Below are positions 32,761 to 46,400 of a stretch of 64,000 bases of DNA, in pieces. A program made the position numbers and the translations under genes. This DNA comes from Amphimedon queenslandica (lineage: Eukaryota > Porifera > Demospongiae > Haplosclerida > Niphatidae). Numbering within the stretch: the first letter of the stretch is position 1; every line of letters starts with the position of its first letter. The notes below the pieces were generated by a model. That model ran no database searches, was not told where the DNA came from, and saw only the letters and a list, made by a program, of their open reading frames with translations. The stretch is from positions 25,969 through 89,968 of the forward strand of contig NW_003546409.1 of assembly GCF_000090795.2 (NCBI RefSeq), written 5' to 3'.

Positions 32761-35227
32761 ATGAACACAGAAGTAGCTCCGGAGGAGTTTGAGCCAGAAA
32801 TAAAAAGAGGCTGCTGGAAGGAAGAGCCAGAAGATGACGAGCTGCCCCTCTTGAACGTCCCGGACAACTCCAGACTCGGAGGTGTCAAAATGGAGACCGC
32901 TGATCCATCCATCAGCTTGGAGATTTGCAGCAAAGGTGGGGGTAGCCTTCTAGGCCAGGAAGAACTCAATCCACAGTCCACAACAAGCACAGACAGCCCC
33001 GAGGCTGAAGAGCTAGAAGAAAGTCCCTCGCCATTACTAGCAACTCCACACAGTGGGATAACACTCACTCTTGACAACATGGACTTGTGGAGCAAGTTTT
33101 CTGCAGTGGCTACTGAAATGATCATCACCAAATCCGGCAGGTGAGCTTATACACAATGGGCCTTTATTGAAGCAAATGATAAAAATTGATTTTAATATAA
33201 AATGATTATTTTTCTATCATTTTGGTAGACGAATGTTTCCAACTTTCAGTGCAAGCATCTGCGGACTGCAAATGGACCAGAAGTACACCATGACCTTCCG
33301 CTGCAACCCGGCAGACAACAAGCGATACAAGTTTGTCAACACGAGCTGGGTCGTCGCAGGTAAAGGAGAGAGCCACATTGATGATCTCCTAGCGCATGTT
33401 CATCCAGACTCACCAGCACTGGGAAAGCATTGGCTCCACAATAAGGTCCATTTCAAGAAAGTGAAACTCACAAATAACAAGAACACAAGAAAAGGCCAAG
33501 TAAATGCAATAATAATAATAGTAACTAAACTTGCAGGCAAAATTGCACCTATTTTAACAGGCTTTTTTATTCTCATCGGTAAAACACATTTTATAATAAG
33601 GATCTAAAAAAGAGCTATTAGTTGCATACTTAAGGTATAGACAGAATAAGCTATTAGTCTGCCACCTCATTCAATGGAAACAAACATTTCTCAAACCAAT
33701 GAAAGTCCATTGAAGGCTAATGTGTTTATTGAGAAGTATTTTATTTTTTTGTTGCAGTCCAAGCAGGGTGTGGTGTATAATTATGAGAGTACAATTATCT
33801 TATTCCCTCCCCCTCCTCTCTCTCTCCCTCCTCTCTCTTGCAGATTGCACTCAATTCTATGCACAAGTATATACCTTGTGTCATTGTCAGTAAATTCATC
33901 ACCCGTAAGAAATCCGAAGTCGTTCATGTACAAGAATTCCCAGAAGCATATTTCTATGCTGTCACAGCTTACCAGAATGATCAAGTATTACATGCAGTTT
34001 ATATAATATTTATAATTAATTTATCAACATGCAGGTGACACAGCTAAAAATTGATAATAACCCATTTGCAAAGGCATTTAGGGACTCTCCTGCAGACTCA
34101 GAGCTACAATCAGGGTAACTTTAAAACCACTAAATACATGCATTATAAATGCCATAAGTTATATATCAAATTGCTTACAAAGCTACACTACAGTGCAGTG
34201 AATTGCCAGTGAATTGCCATTGTCTGTGTGTGCATCACTACTTAAGCAAAATAGTTGAAATTCCCAACTATTTAAAGCATTGCAATAGTAAATGCTGTAT
34301 AGCTATCAACACTGATCTATGCTCTATATGATTGGACACACAAAAACTCTTTGTTCCTTTAGATTCAATTATCATGGTAATTGGTTCAACAATGGAATAT
34401 CAAGATGGCCAGTGCCCAGTTCGCCTCTTCTTGGACCGAGTTCCTATCCTCAGAATTCTCCACTTTTGAGTCCAAAATGGCCGCCACTCTCTCCTCTACT
34501 TAGTCCGTACCAGGGAGATTTCACTCAAGGTAATGAAGGGTATAACAATATTTAATGCAGCATGCATAAATTTCATTTTATGCATTAAGCGGCTGTCAAA
34601 ATTTATGAAGCAGTACTATGTGGCACTTTTATACTAGTAGCAATGTGTCAAGTAATGGTTTCATTAAACAAAGCTACTTAGAAATGACACAAATAATCAC
34701 CTATTTATATATAGCGGAAAATTTTGGCGGGAATTAAATTTGGCGTTTCGACAGCCATTCGCCAAAATAAAATCTGCCATTTTGAGCCATTATACGCACG
34801 CTCAATGGCACATGGCCACAAGTTTGCCAAATTTAAATTTGCCGATCACAAAAATTTAGCAATTTGCCAAATTTTAGTCCTTCCAAAAATTCCCGCTATA
34901 CGGCAACAAATGACAATACTTTGGAGCTAATATTAAATTATTAAAGGCAGAGTACCTTGGATAATGGATTTATAAGTCATTTTTTTCTTTATTTTCTTTC
35001 TTCCACTAGTTACATTTAGTCAAGTTACACCGAGTGCCATGCCCATTACTGGCCCTTCTCCTCTACCTCAATTCGGATCGGTCTTCGGTTGGGACAGCTC
35101 AACCGGTCACTTTTCCCTTGCCACGTCAAACATGTTCCGGCCTTCGCTTCCGACCACACCCACCATCCCAACCCTCCCTCCAACCACGGGGGGCGCCAAT
35201 ATTGCGGACGCCGCACACGACGTCTGA
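32761..35227 (+). CDS. T-box transcription factor B
   Basis: Six exons (32761-33140, 33229-33499, 33844-33984, 34035-34114, 34363-34529, 35010-35227) give 418 residues. The T domain spans ~108-281: [49 protein letters not shown] and [18 protein letters not shown]. The first two intron positions and phases equal those of gene A, while later exons differ in length. Exon 3 carries a four-residue insertion and the basic ITRKKSEVVHV. The N-terminus is acidic with a VKMETAD SUMO-like site, and the tail is Pro/Ser-rich (SPLLSPKWPPLSPLLSP), typical of a regulatory tail. A MITE sits in the last intron. The pair probably arose by inverted tandem duplication. Confidence 0.92.
34709..34904. mobile_element. 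MITE with TATAGCGG/CCGCTATA ends in a T-box B intron
   Basis: The left end is TATATAGCGGAAAATTTTGG and the right end CAAAAATTCCCGCTATACGG. Internal arms include TTGGCGTTT and AAATTTAGCAATTTGCCAAA. Its terminal bases match the element at 9854-10059 and its interior matches the one at 25638-25826. Confidence 0.75.
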
Positions 35228-35777
35228 CTTCATTCATTCAATATGTCTCTCATGCTCATTAAAAATTTTTCGTCTTTTAATATGTTTAGTTGGCTAACTT
35301 ACTAACTGACATACATGTACATACATGCACACACACACACTCGTGCTGTATATCATAGTATATGTTTTTATATGTACTTGTGGTTGTGAGTTGTTAGTGT
35401 GTGCCTGTCTCTACAATGATTTCTTATACTGTCTGCATGCAGACACGAATAATTCCCCTTCTTTCCAATAGTAAAACTTTAATTCCATTTCAGTTCACAA
35501 TTTACGAGATAACGGATGCATAGTTAGTACAAATAATGGTACTGGATTATAATGATTGCTATTAAAAAATTGAAATCATGAGAAACACAGCTATGAGAGT
35601 ATTACATAGTTTGTCATTAAAATAGTGCAAATTAATAAATCAAAATATTCAAGATTTTAATTTAAAAAAGGAGTATGTGAAGATAGGTTGTAATAGCATA
35701 TAAAAGGCAGTGAATTTATTGTTTAAAATATAATTACAATAGCAATTATTATTACAATATCACAAGTACCTGATTCG
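35228..35777. other. Intergenic stretch between convergent T-box B and the glutaredoxin-like gene
   Basis: These 550 bp hold 3' UTRs, a short (CA)n near 35329-35341 and AT-rich sequence. No further gene is visible. Confidence 0.5.
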
Positions 35778-36254
35778 CTATTTTGATGACAAAGCTTCTA
35801 GTAATTTATCTTCGTTTATCCTGTGCTTCATCAGATAACGGCCATTAATGTGAAGCACTGGTATATCATGTTTATACGCTTCGTACCACTTGGCTCCTTC
35901 ACTTGTGTCAATGCAAACTTCTTCATATACAAACTAAAGAATTAATTATTTTAAAATAATATTTTTCATGATAATCTTTTTTTAAATTATAATTTATTTA
36001 CTGCATACCTGATCCTTGTATTTATCAAGAATTGTTCTTGCTTCCTCACATAATGAGCAACCTCCCTAAATTAAAAATAACTAACAAAAAGTGATGAAAA
36101 AAAAACAGAAGCTGGAAGGCATAAAAATAGAACACAAATAATTTACTAAATTAAAATTTTGTTTCATCAAAGCAATAATAAAATTAACCTGCTTCGTGAA
36201 AAAGGTCAGAACTGGGAGCTGCCTGGAAAAAGACGACAAAAATCGAGCCGCCAT
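35778..36254 (-). CDS. Glutaredoxin-like (DUF836) protein
   Basis: Three exons (36254-36189, 36065-36009, 35933-35778) encode 92 residues. The fold is thioredoxin/glutaredoxin-like: an N-terminal strand (VLTFFTKQ), the redox motif G-G-C-S-L-C (a CxxC centre), an EEARTILDKYKDQ helix, and the conserved cis-proline block KHDIPVLHINGRYL. This matches the small glutaredoxin-like family that includes human C5orf63 and yeast YDR286C. The basic N-terminus (MAARFLSSFSRQ) could be a mitochondrial presequence. The substrate and reductant are unknown. It is head to head with the VAMP gene, with 100 bp between starts. Confidence 0.88.
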
Positions 36255-36354
36255 CTTTATGTAGGCGTTGTCAAGAATTAATGAGGGCGTGGCTTAAAAT
36301 TAGAAGGAGGTGTGACAAGTAACACATTTTCAACTTCCAAGTCTTCAACCAAAA
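36255..36354. promoter_or_regulatory. Very short shared promoter, glutaredoxin-like gene and VAMP
   Basis: Only 100 bp separate the two ATGs, so transcripts must initiate within or very near each other's 5' UTR. No TATA box is evident. Confidence 0.45.
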
Positions 36355-37774
36355 ATGCCTCCTAAATTTAAAAGGGGACAGAGAGGCGGGCAGGACAGGG
36401 TAAGAGATGAAAGCCACGCTATTTTATCATCTTTTATGTAACAGGTACAACTATTGGGGCTGGACTCCTCTGACGAAGAGGAAGAAGAAATGTGAGAGAT
36501 TATTAATGATGTTTATTTTTATAATTAAATTATGTTAATATTTTGTAGTTTTGTTAACAGCTCTCCTCATGTGCCTCACTCAAGTAGAACGCACTCACAA
36601 TATGCTCAAGATCCTAAAATACGGCAGTAAGTATTAATATGTGTCTTGCACATCAGTATTATCAGAGCTACTCTATATTCATTACTGTAAAGTTCATAAT
36701 TATAAATATTATTGTTAGGAGGGTTGGGTGGTCTCCAAAGATAACAACCACGTATGAAAAATATAAGAATTATACTATTATTAGATTCCTGAATACTAAC
36801 ATGATGTAATGTATTGACACTATTTATGTACCAACCTGTGTTCTTTAAAGTAATATTTATATCATTCGAGTATTTAGCATTTTTGTATGTACATCATGAG
36901 TCAGGGTTCTGCCTGGAATAAAATTAGAGGTAGTTGGAGACTAATATTGTTCCTTTTAAATTTATGTCCACCATACTAGTAGACTACAATATCATGCTTT
37001 ATGTATGGTTATTAGTATTAATTGGATGGTTGGTCTAAGTGATGAACTGGTTGGTTCATTTGTTGAGGTGGTTGTCCTGACCACCATAGGCAGAACTATG
37101 ATGCATGTAAATGGAGCTTGAGTTGTGCATTATTTTATGATGTTATTGTCTTTGCTCTGTTAGGGTACAGAATCAGGTCACTGGTGTAATAAGTACAATG
37201 AAGGACAATATAACCAAAGTCCTGGAGAGAGGAGACAAACTTGAAGACTTGGAAGAGAAATCAGGTATTTATGCTACTTATAAAAGTACTAATAAGAAAA
37301 ATTGAAGTCGGAATCAGCTCAAATTTTCTACACAGCATAAGTACATCAATATGTATCAGAAAATGTAATAAAAATTGGGGGTGATTTCGGAGCCATTTTT
37401 TGGAAAAAACCATGCACATTATAGTGCAGGGATTTTTTTATCATTATGCCCATAACTCATAATATATGATGTCACGCTTCTCTTCTCGCAGGAGAGCTGG
37501 CTGAGAGTGCGTCACAATTCAGAGTGAGTTCAAGACGCTTGGAAAGAAAGATGTGGTGGAAGAACTGCAAGGTATGTCAGTTACTGATACATAAAGTGAA
37601 GAACATCCCAAGTCATTCTCACTCTCTCATATTATAGTTAAAACTTATTCTTGGAGGAATCGTCGGAATCATTTTATTAATAATAATAGGTAAATAATCA
37701 TAAATTAATTTAATCATTTTAACCATTCTCTTTTCTCTTCAGTCATTGTTGTTGTCAAGACACAAAATAAGTGA
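36355..37774 (+). CDS. VAMP/synaptobrevin-type R-SNARE
   Basis: VAMPs pair with Q-SNAREs to drive vesicle fusion and are anchored by a C-terminal helix in the vesicle membrane. Seven exons (36355-36399, 36445-36488, 36549-36626, 37164-37264, 37492-37571, 37638-37689, 37743-37774) give 143 residues. The SNARE helix runs ~60-118, with VLERGDKLEDLEEKS carrying the central-layer Arg, then ASQFRVSSRRLERKMWWKN, and a tail anchor (LILGGIVGIILLIIIVIVVVV) ending in KTQNK. The WW-K membrane-proximal motif resembles the VAMP1-3/VAMP8 group. The N-terminus is longer, basic and then acidic (SSDEEEEE), unlike neuronal synaptobrevin. Confidence 0.93.
37290..37425 (+). repeat. Single partial copy of the ~178 bp intronic repeat
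   Basis: VAMP intron 4 carries one truncated unit, from AAAATTGAAGTCGGAATCAG to GGAAAAAACCATG, in sense orientation. Confidence 0.85.
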
Positions 37775-38208
37775 AAAAATACGATCTAATCTCGACTGGA
37801 ATATGATCACACCCCGTTTTTAATAACTATTATTTAACTATTACCGAGCAGAATTATTACTATTATAAATGATTTACATTGATTTAAATCATAATATTAA
37901 ATCTTTATAATCAACTAGTCAAAAACCTCCATAAATAAGGACCTAAAGATGGTTAAAAGAATTAATAGTGAGACATCTAAATGATGCTATTTAATTCCTT
38001 ACCAACTCTCAGTGACACCACGATGGCTGCAAACATGGCCACACTGCCCCAAAGCTGCCTTCTAGCCATCGCCTTCTCGTCCATTACTGCATCTTCAGGA
38101 GTCAAATCTTCATCAACTGGCAGCCTCTTCATTTTCAAGTCTTATGTCACCACGTGTTTAGCCACGCCCAGCCAAGCCCCACCCTTTACAAGCCCCGCCC
38201 CTTTAAGC

Positions 38209-40153
38209 ATGGAACAACTAGTGGAAGAGCTATCTTTACTTTTGCTCAATGGGACTCTATTAAAGGAGGTCCAGGAGACACTAAACGAGTTAAATACACC
38301 TGCAAAATCTAGCTTCTTGACTGCCCTACGGAGGAGTATTGAGAATATAAAAACAGGAGACTACAACAGCTCACATGGCTGGATTCAAGTAGCAATGGAT
38401 TGGTCCTGGGAACAACTTCACGCAATGCACTGGAAGGACCTCCCCATCTCTTACAGGAGACTATATGCATATACTGCAATTTTGGATGCCATGGTGTATT
38501 GTAAGGAAGAGAGATACAGCAATGCAATGGAGGCCATTGATAGGGGCCTTCTGTTAGGTGCACCAGTGCTGAATGACTCTTTACAAAGATGGGGCAGTGC
38601 TGTGAGCACTGTTATAAGAGAAACTAACTATAAGAGAAAAGGACAACCTGAATTTGATGAAAAGATTAGCTCTCTTCCTACGAAGAAACTTAAAAATGCA
38701 GAGCTGTATCCTGCTGATGTCATCAATACTAGTGTTGAAGTCCTCCATTCACCTCCTTCCCTGTTGCATTTTAAAGAGGACTATATGAAGAAAGAGAAAC
38801 CTGTACTGATTAAAGGCTGTATAAACCACTGGCCTGCTATGTCAAACAGGCAATGGAGGTATGAAATATAACAAATTTTGTCCATGCATTTAATAATACC
38901 AGTGCATATAGTGTAGCTATAATGAGATTCATACTATTGTGTGAAGACCACAAAAATGTAAAAAGTGAGACCCACTATGAACTATTCAAACTGGCTGCTT
39001 TAAAAGTCACAGCCTGAAGTGCAACAAGCAATTATGAGGATTAGATGTCTTTAAACAATTTTTGAAAGGGTGTATGCATACATGCAATACCCCTGATGAT
39101 TTATACTAAATAATAATACTTCACAAAAGCCTTATGATAATTGCTGGACTAGATACTGATCTTTTTAGTTTCAATTCCTATAGCATTGACTACATTAAGA
39201 GTGTTGCTGGAGCCAGGACAGTCCCTATTGAGGTAGGATTGAGATACACTGATGAAAACTGGAAGCAAGACCTAATGAGTATAGGAGACTTCATTGACAA
39301 ATTCATTCTCCTTGAAAGTGAAGAGAAAGAAGTAAGAAAAATCAGTGTATGATGTGACATTATTAATCAACTTTCCACAGGGAGAAAAAGCTAAAGGATA
39401 TCTTGCTCAGCATCAGCTATTTGACCAAGTACTGATCTGATACTATTATAGTATTGATGTATTATGCATGTGACAGGCTGCATGTATGCTAGTATTAGAT
39501 AAAATAATAATTAATTTGAGCATACTTTTTCTCTCTTTTTCTATACATTAGATACCAGAGCTAAGAAAGGACATATGTATACCAGATTACTGCTGTCTGA
39601 GTCTTAATGAGAGTGCTCCTTCAGATGCTGCTTCATCTGATGATGTCTCCATTAATGCTTGGTTTGGCCCCAAAGGAACGATTTCTCCTCTACACTTTGA
39701 CCCGCAGCATAACCTACTAGCTCAAGTTCAGGAAATATTTTTTGAAAAATTTTTGATTTTATCTTAATTCTTCTTCTTCTAAGGTCATTGGGGAGAAATA
39801 TATAAAACTTTATTCTCCTGAAGACACTCCATTACTATATCCACATGAAACCCTATTAACTAACACTAGCAAAGTTAGCTACTAAACATCACACTAATTG
39901 GCAAAGAAACTGCTAATATAACTATATACTACACAATAATTTCAACCACTTATAATGTATTGGATGTAATTTTTTAAATCCCCTGCAGGTGGATGCAGAA
40001 TTCCCTGATCTAAATACTTTCCCTCTCTTTTCAAAAGCTACACCGCTTGAGTGTCATTTGACAGCTGGCGATGTATTATACATCCCACCAAAACACTGGC
40101 ATTACGTGAGGTCACTGACTGTAAGCTTCTCAGTCAGTTTTTGGTGGAAATAA
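38209..40153 (+). CDS. KDM8: JmjC-domain hydroxylase KDM8/JMJD5
   Basis: KDM8 is an Fe(II)/2-oxoglutarate-dependent arginyl hydroxylase (also reported as a histone demethylase or protease) acting in the nucleus. Six exons (38209-38858, 39184-39331, 39381-39428, 39552-39725, 39784-39873, 39989-40153) give 424 residues (human 416). The JmjC signature is [18 protein letters not shown], with HxD iron ligands at ~330 and 332, and KHWHYVRSL with the distal His, ending VSFWWK like human. Human has HQD where this protein has HFD. I chose the ATG at 38209 because it makes the HxD spacing agree with human; the frame stays open to an ATG at 37981, which would add 76 low-complexity residues. The N-terminal helical region ([11 protein letters not shown]) is also typical. 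Confidence 0.92.
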
Positions 40154-40443
40154 AAGAAAATCATTTTTTACTTCTTAATGTTTCCTTATATACACTACAT
40201 ATAAGATTATACTTCATTTTATCATAGATATTAGAGTAAATGTAGTCCTGAGTTGTTTGAATCCAAACTGTCTTGAAGCAGTAGGAGGGACATTTACTCT
40301 ATTATCTCTATGATTTCATTTATGTAATATATATACTTCATTTTATAAGAATTGTAGTTGCTATGTGCATTCTATAAAGCAAAATAGCAACAATAACATG
40401 TTAATAATGATAATAAATACACACACAAACAATTAAGTCACTC

Positions 40444-40479
<36 letters not shown>

Positions 40480-40759
40480 GTTTTACATTATACTTGTATA
40501 AAAAATAAGGAGATTAATTATGGAAGAGAGAGAGAGAAGACAAAAATAATTTATAATATAACACATAATTACGGATAATAAAGTAACAGAGAGATGTGAT
40601 TAAGAAAAAAATAAAGGAAGAACTCGGTATAAAATAAATTAATTAAAACTTTATGACATAATATATACCGGATGTTCTCTTTCGCGAGCGCCTGCAACTT
40701 TCCGCTTTTAAAAATATAAAATGTTTATTATTTTTTTATTTTCTGGTCTACCCTGATCC
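40154..40759. other. Intergenic stretch between convergent KDM8 and RAPGEF1
   Basis: These 606 bp hold 3' UTRs, an (ATA)n microsatellite at ~40446-40479 and a short GA run at ~40527. I see no gene. Confidence 0.5.
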
Positions 40760-43331
40760 TTAATTATTGGCACTGCTACTTTGAGTGGAGCTCTTTTGTC
40801 TATTGCTTGGTTTAATGTCAGTAGATCTATCCCACAATGACTGCATAAGAAAATAAGTACATGTACAATTGTGCATTATGAATCAATATCAAATGTACAT
40901 GTATACAGTCAAACCTGTCTATTCCGGACACCTTGGGACCCAATAATACCCTAGCTCCTGATTATAAACCTGTCCTTATTTCAGAGGTTCATTAATACAC
41001 ACTTGTATTGGGACTGATACTACCTGTCTATTCCGGACACCTTGGTACCCAATAATACCCTAGCTCCTGATTATGAACCTGTCCTTATTTCAGAGGTTCA
41101 TTAATACACATTACTATTGTATTGGGACTGATACTACCTGTCCTCATTATAGAGGTGTCCTTATTTTAGAGTGTCCACAATAGAAGGTTTGACTATACAA
41201 TGTACATGTACTGTACATGTGAAATTTAACACTTGCAAACTTGCAAAATTGTAAGAATGACATGTAGCATGTGAAATATCTATACTTCTAGCTTGCAAAA
41301 AGTAGATAGCTTACCTCATCTGTCTCCACATCAGCAAAGTTGTTGAATACACCCATAATATTAGGATCAGGATGAAAATCCTGACCATATTGCCTGAAAA
41401 AGAAAGAAAGAGGGAGAGAGAGGTGATACAGTGTATACCATAAACTATCATCAGTGTATTTATACTTTGATATAGTTAGATTACATGTAGTTTTAATTTT
41501 CCTGTTTTCTCAACTACAGTCAAACCTGTCTATTCCGGACACCTTGGGACCAAATAAAACTGTCCTTATTATAGAGGTGTCCTTATTTCAGAGGTTCATT
41601 AATACACATTCATATTGTATTGGGACTGATACTACCCCTCCTCATTATAGAGGTGTCCTTATTTTAGAGGTGTCCACAATAGCAGGTTTCACTGTATGTA
41701 GATAGTGTTTGACTTAGTCTATTATATTCTAGATCAATGCTTATCTTGTACACATGCATAATTTTTAATTTCTCTATTTGGACTTCTGAGTGTTGTTATG
41801 TTTTAAGTAATTCTTTGGTTTTGTTCTATATTTCAGTAATAGTTGATGTACAATTAAATCTACATGCCACTACACCAGCTACATGCAACAAGTGTCCATG
41901 TTCAAATTTACTTTGTCTGTGAGAATCTGATGTGATCAACTGATCTAAACTGCTTCCATCTCTTACTAAAGTTGACGCTCACACCGTCTTCCAGCTTACT
42001 CGGCTGCTCCTCAAGGAATGTCAAATCTTGCAAGTAGAGACCACTGCAAAGAAATAAATGAATAACATGCAGTAATACAGGTAGTGGACTTCTTTTGTTT
42101 GATCAAACTTTTGTTCTTTCTATTCTCTTTTTAGTTACAAAAAGAGAAATTGAACACAAAAATGCATAAAGTAGGAGGGGGTGGTCTTTCTGTAAAGTTG
42201 TATTTTCCCAAAGTTTGACCCGACAAAAGAAACCCACTTGTGGTCAAGTTAAATTTACATTCATCACAATCTCTTACATGTATGGTATGCAGGGCGGTTT
42301 GGTCTGTGAGAACGCTTGACGATAGTTCTTGAATGAGCCCCGGGAATCAATTAACGCCCTTGGCTCCTCTAAAGTCTAAAATAAAATATAATAATAATAG
42401 GTTTTATAAATTAAAAATAATTAAGAATAATAATAGAATACAATAACAGCCTTTATAAATCAGAAATGCATTAATAATCAATATAGAATACAATATACTA
42501 GGCTTTATAAATTAAATACACATTAGGCTTCATAAATTAATTATAATAATAACAGATTCAGTCTTGGATTAATTACTTTTAATATTTTTTCTGACCAATC
42601 AAGTCGTGAAACAGGTGCACTCTCGATTGCCGAAAGTATTGCTAGATAAGCATTGAAGTTACCGAATTCTCTTAATGACTATAGAGGAGAGATTTAAGGT
42701 CATGAAATGAAGTTGTACTTTCTGGTTTACCTTCATTACACTGATAAAGTATACCATAAGCTTTTCTCTCTTTTTCCATTCCAGATCCTTCTCCAATAGT
42801 CTACTCTTAGTCCTAGTGAAAATAAAATAAAATAAAATAAAATGAATAAATAATACATGTACATGTATTAACAATGCTAATAGCAGCTGAACATTAATAA
42901 AAGTCCTGGATGTGTACAGTACATGGTGTCCAGTTTCATTGCATGATCTGTGTTATTGTTATTCTGACTAGTTATTTCTCTCTTTAACGCTGCCTCTCTA
43001 CAAATGGTTTGACACATTAACTCATTTTAACACTAGTATAGCTGCCAACAAACTTTGACCCCTGACACCAAAATAGCTTGAACCCTACCCTACATGTACA
43101 TGTACATGCACCTTTAATGTATGTGTACATGTACATGCACCTTTAATGTATGTGTACATGTACATATACCTTTAATGTATATGTACATGTACATACACAT
43201 GTATATACTGTAATTATTTTATCCTCTCTCCCGATCTCTTTCTTTAATCTTTCCATCGTTCCCCATTCCCCTATTTTTTCTAAGTAATGGTATGAATGCT
43301 GAATGCATGTACTACATTTGTATATTGTACA

Positions 43332-43404
<73 letters not shown>

Positions 43405-46400
43405 CCTCCCCCTCTCTCTCTCCCTCCCTCTCTCCCTCTCTCTCTCTTTCCCCTTCTCTCTCCCCTCCCTCCCCCTCTCTCTCACCATTGTGACACATTA
43501 TTAAAGTGCATGGTGAAAAGAGTCAGTCTTGGGCACTTCTCTTCATTGTGCTCCTTGGCCCAGTAGAGCATCTCAGAAACGTCAATTTTGTAAAAGTAGT
43601 CAGCATCAAGTATCGTCAGTTGCTTAGCAACCTCTGACGCATCAAAATCATTGATACTAGCAGGACGACTAAAAAAATTAACATAAAAAAATCTAATTTC
43701 AATCCTTAAAAATAATTTAATTCTTGAAGTTTTTCATTCCATCATCTTACCCTGATTTCCGACACATGGCGAATGATAGTGGTATAAATTCCGGCGCTTT
43801 CTGATTCAACTTCTCGACGAGGGCATTTCTTACCAGCTGCCCAAATTTCAAGTTCCCGTCTTTAAGCATCATATGAATGAACTCAATTAACGTAATCTCC
43901 GCCTCTTTTATCAGCGCTACACTGCATAAAAAAATAAATAATAAAAATTTCATAATTAACAAGTGTAACAGTGTAAAAATATTCCTATAATTGTTTTCAC
44001 CACCTTGCAAGTACAGCTGGGTTCTTATTACGATTTATGAAGGTTCTCTCTACCTTCTAATGCTTCCAAAAAAGACTTTAGACAGTATCTCTATGTTCTT
44101 TCGCTGTTAGAAAGCTCATAACTTTGTCCCATGAGCAAACCGTCATTTTTGTTTGCCGTGACCAGATTGATACATGCACATGTACATGTAGATGTTAAAA
44201 CTTACGCTTGACTGCTGAGAATTCTGACAAGGAGACTTGTTGTTGCCTGCCACACTGCCAAGTTTCCCTGGTTGTAAAAGTATTCGAGACGATACAGCAA
44301 TTTAGATATGAGCTGATCGGGAGTGATGAAAGTATAGAATGTGGAGAGAAAGGCCTCAGTGTATTGCTTAACTGTTGAGAGAGAGAGAGAGAGAGACAGA
44401 GAGAGAGAAGTTGAAGAGTACATTACAAAGTACATATGTACTAGAGACAGAAATATACATTTTTGGAAAAAAAGCTTGGACTATAGCCCATGGTTTTTTT
44501 TCCAAAAAATGGCTCCAAAATCACCCACAATTTTTATTACATTTTCCGATGCATATTGATGTACTTATGCTGTGTAGAAAGTTTGAGCTGATTCCGACTT
44601 CAATTTTTCAAGTTACGGCCATTTTAAGAAAATGCCAAAATTTTGAAAAATACCCAAGGCTATAGCCCATGGTTTTTTCCAAAAAATGGCTCAGAAATCA
44701 CCCACAATTTTTATTACATTTTCTGATACGTATTGATGTACTTATGCTGCGTAGAAAGTTTGAGCTGATTCTGACTTAAAATTTTCAAGTTATGGCCATT
44801 TTAAGAAAATGCCAAAATTTTGAAAAATACCCAAGGCTATAGCCCATGGTTTTTTTTCCAACAAATGGCTCCGAAATCACCCACAATTTTTATTACATTT
44901 TCTGATACATATTGATGTACTTATGCTATGTAGCAAGTTTGAGCTGATTCTGACAGCTACTTTTAAAGTTACGAGTGTCAGAAACAATACAAAAATAGCA
45001 AAAAATTGATTAAAAACACTTAAATTTTATTACAAAATATGTACGTTTATGTACGTTTAGAAATTTTACCTGAGCTGCTGGTAGACGCAGCATAAGCAAT
45101 GAGTGCTTCAATCTCTCCTCCTTTTAAAGTGCACCCTCCATCCCCCTGCTCAAATATAAGATAAGGAGTGGCTTCCTCCAGCTTGAGGTAATCAATCTTC
45201 TCTTCCGCTGGGTCCAGTTCATCCCTAATATTAGAAAAAAATAGGGTCTGAAGATGAGTGAATTTGGGGGGGGGGGCAAGATAGTAAATGTTTGAAACAG
45301 AGATCCATGAAAAATTAATACATATACCTTTCAATTATTACACATTTTACAATGCTACATGTACATGTACATTTGTGTAGAAAATTTGACGTGAACATGT
45401 ATCAATTTTAAAAGCATAATAAAAAATAGAATAATATTGATAATCGTAATATAATAGCTTACGCTGAGTCGTCACCATTATGTTTAACACTACTATGAAG
45501 AGGAGATCCCTAAAAATAATAATAAATAAATAAATAAATAAACAAACAAATAAATAAATAAACAAATAAATAAACAAACAAATAAATAAAAATAAATAAC
45601 TTACATTGATCACAGTCGAGGCAGTTCTGGTTGTGCTATCCTGTTTGACCGGTTCGACGACCTACAAATGTAACACAAATACATGTACATGCAAATAAAC
45701 AAAAACAAATGAAAACATAAAAAATACAAACGTGCACTGGGTACATACACAAGTAACTTAATTAGGTTTACAGCCAACGCCTTTTATGATATGTATACAC
45801 ATAAAGCTTTATGGCAGGTAATTTCTTTGGAGGAAATAATTTTTGGTGAATAGCTATGTTTATATCTATATACAGTCATTCAATTACCAGCTTTAATTTG
45901 ATTAATGAATTTATATGCATTGGTCTATAGCTAGAGAATTTGGTGGAGTAAAATTTTGGTGAATTTGGCAAATTGAGGTTCATTTGGCAAAATTTTAACC
46001 TCCAAATCTCTTTATAATCTCAACTTCTTTAATAGTCAATTTCCCAAATTTTTGACATTCCAAATTTTCTAGCTATACGATAATTCTCCTCTCTCTCTCC
46101 CTCCCTCCCCCCCCTCTCTCTCCCTCCCTCCCTCTCTCTCTCTCCCTCTCTCTTTCCTAACTCTTCTTCGTCTCTTCTTAGGCGGTAAAGGGGGAGGGGC
46201 CACCATGTCGGGAATGTTTAGCGAAGGAATGAGACTGTCGTCAAAGGTGTAGTCTTGAGAATGGAACAACTGATTGTACATCAAAACTAGAAGAGAGAAA
46301 GAGAGAGAGAGAGAGAGAGGGAGGGAGGGGGAGGGAGGGAGGGAGGGAGGGAGGGAGGGAGAGAGGGAGGGAGGGAGGGAGGGAGGGAGAGAGAGAAAGA

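Noticed and set aside
37981-38208. N-terminal extension of KDM8
   Set aside because: The frame is open but low in conservation, and starting at 38209 restores the family's normal spacing to the HxD motif. Kept only as an alternative.
43280-43566. Several overlapping frames with Ser-Leu or Arg-Glu runs
   Set aside because: They are all generated by the (CT)n tract at a RAPGEF1 donor.
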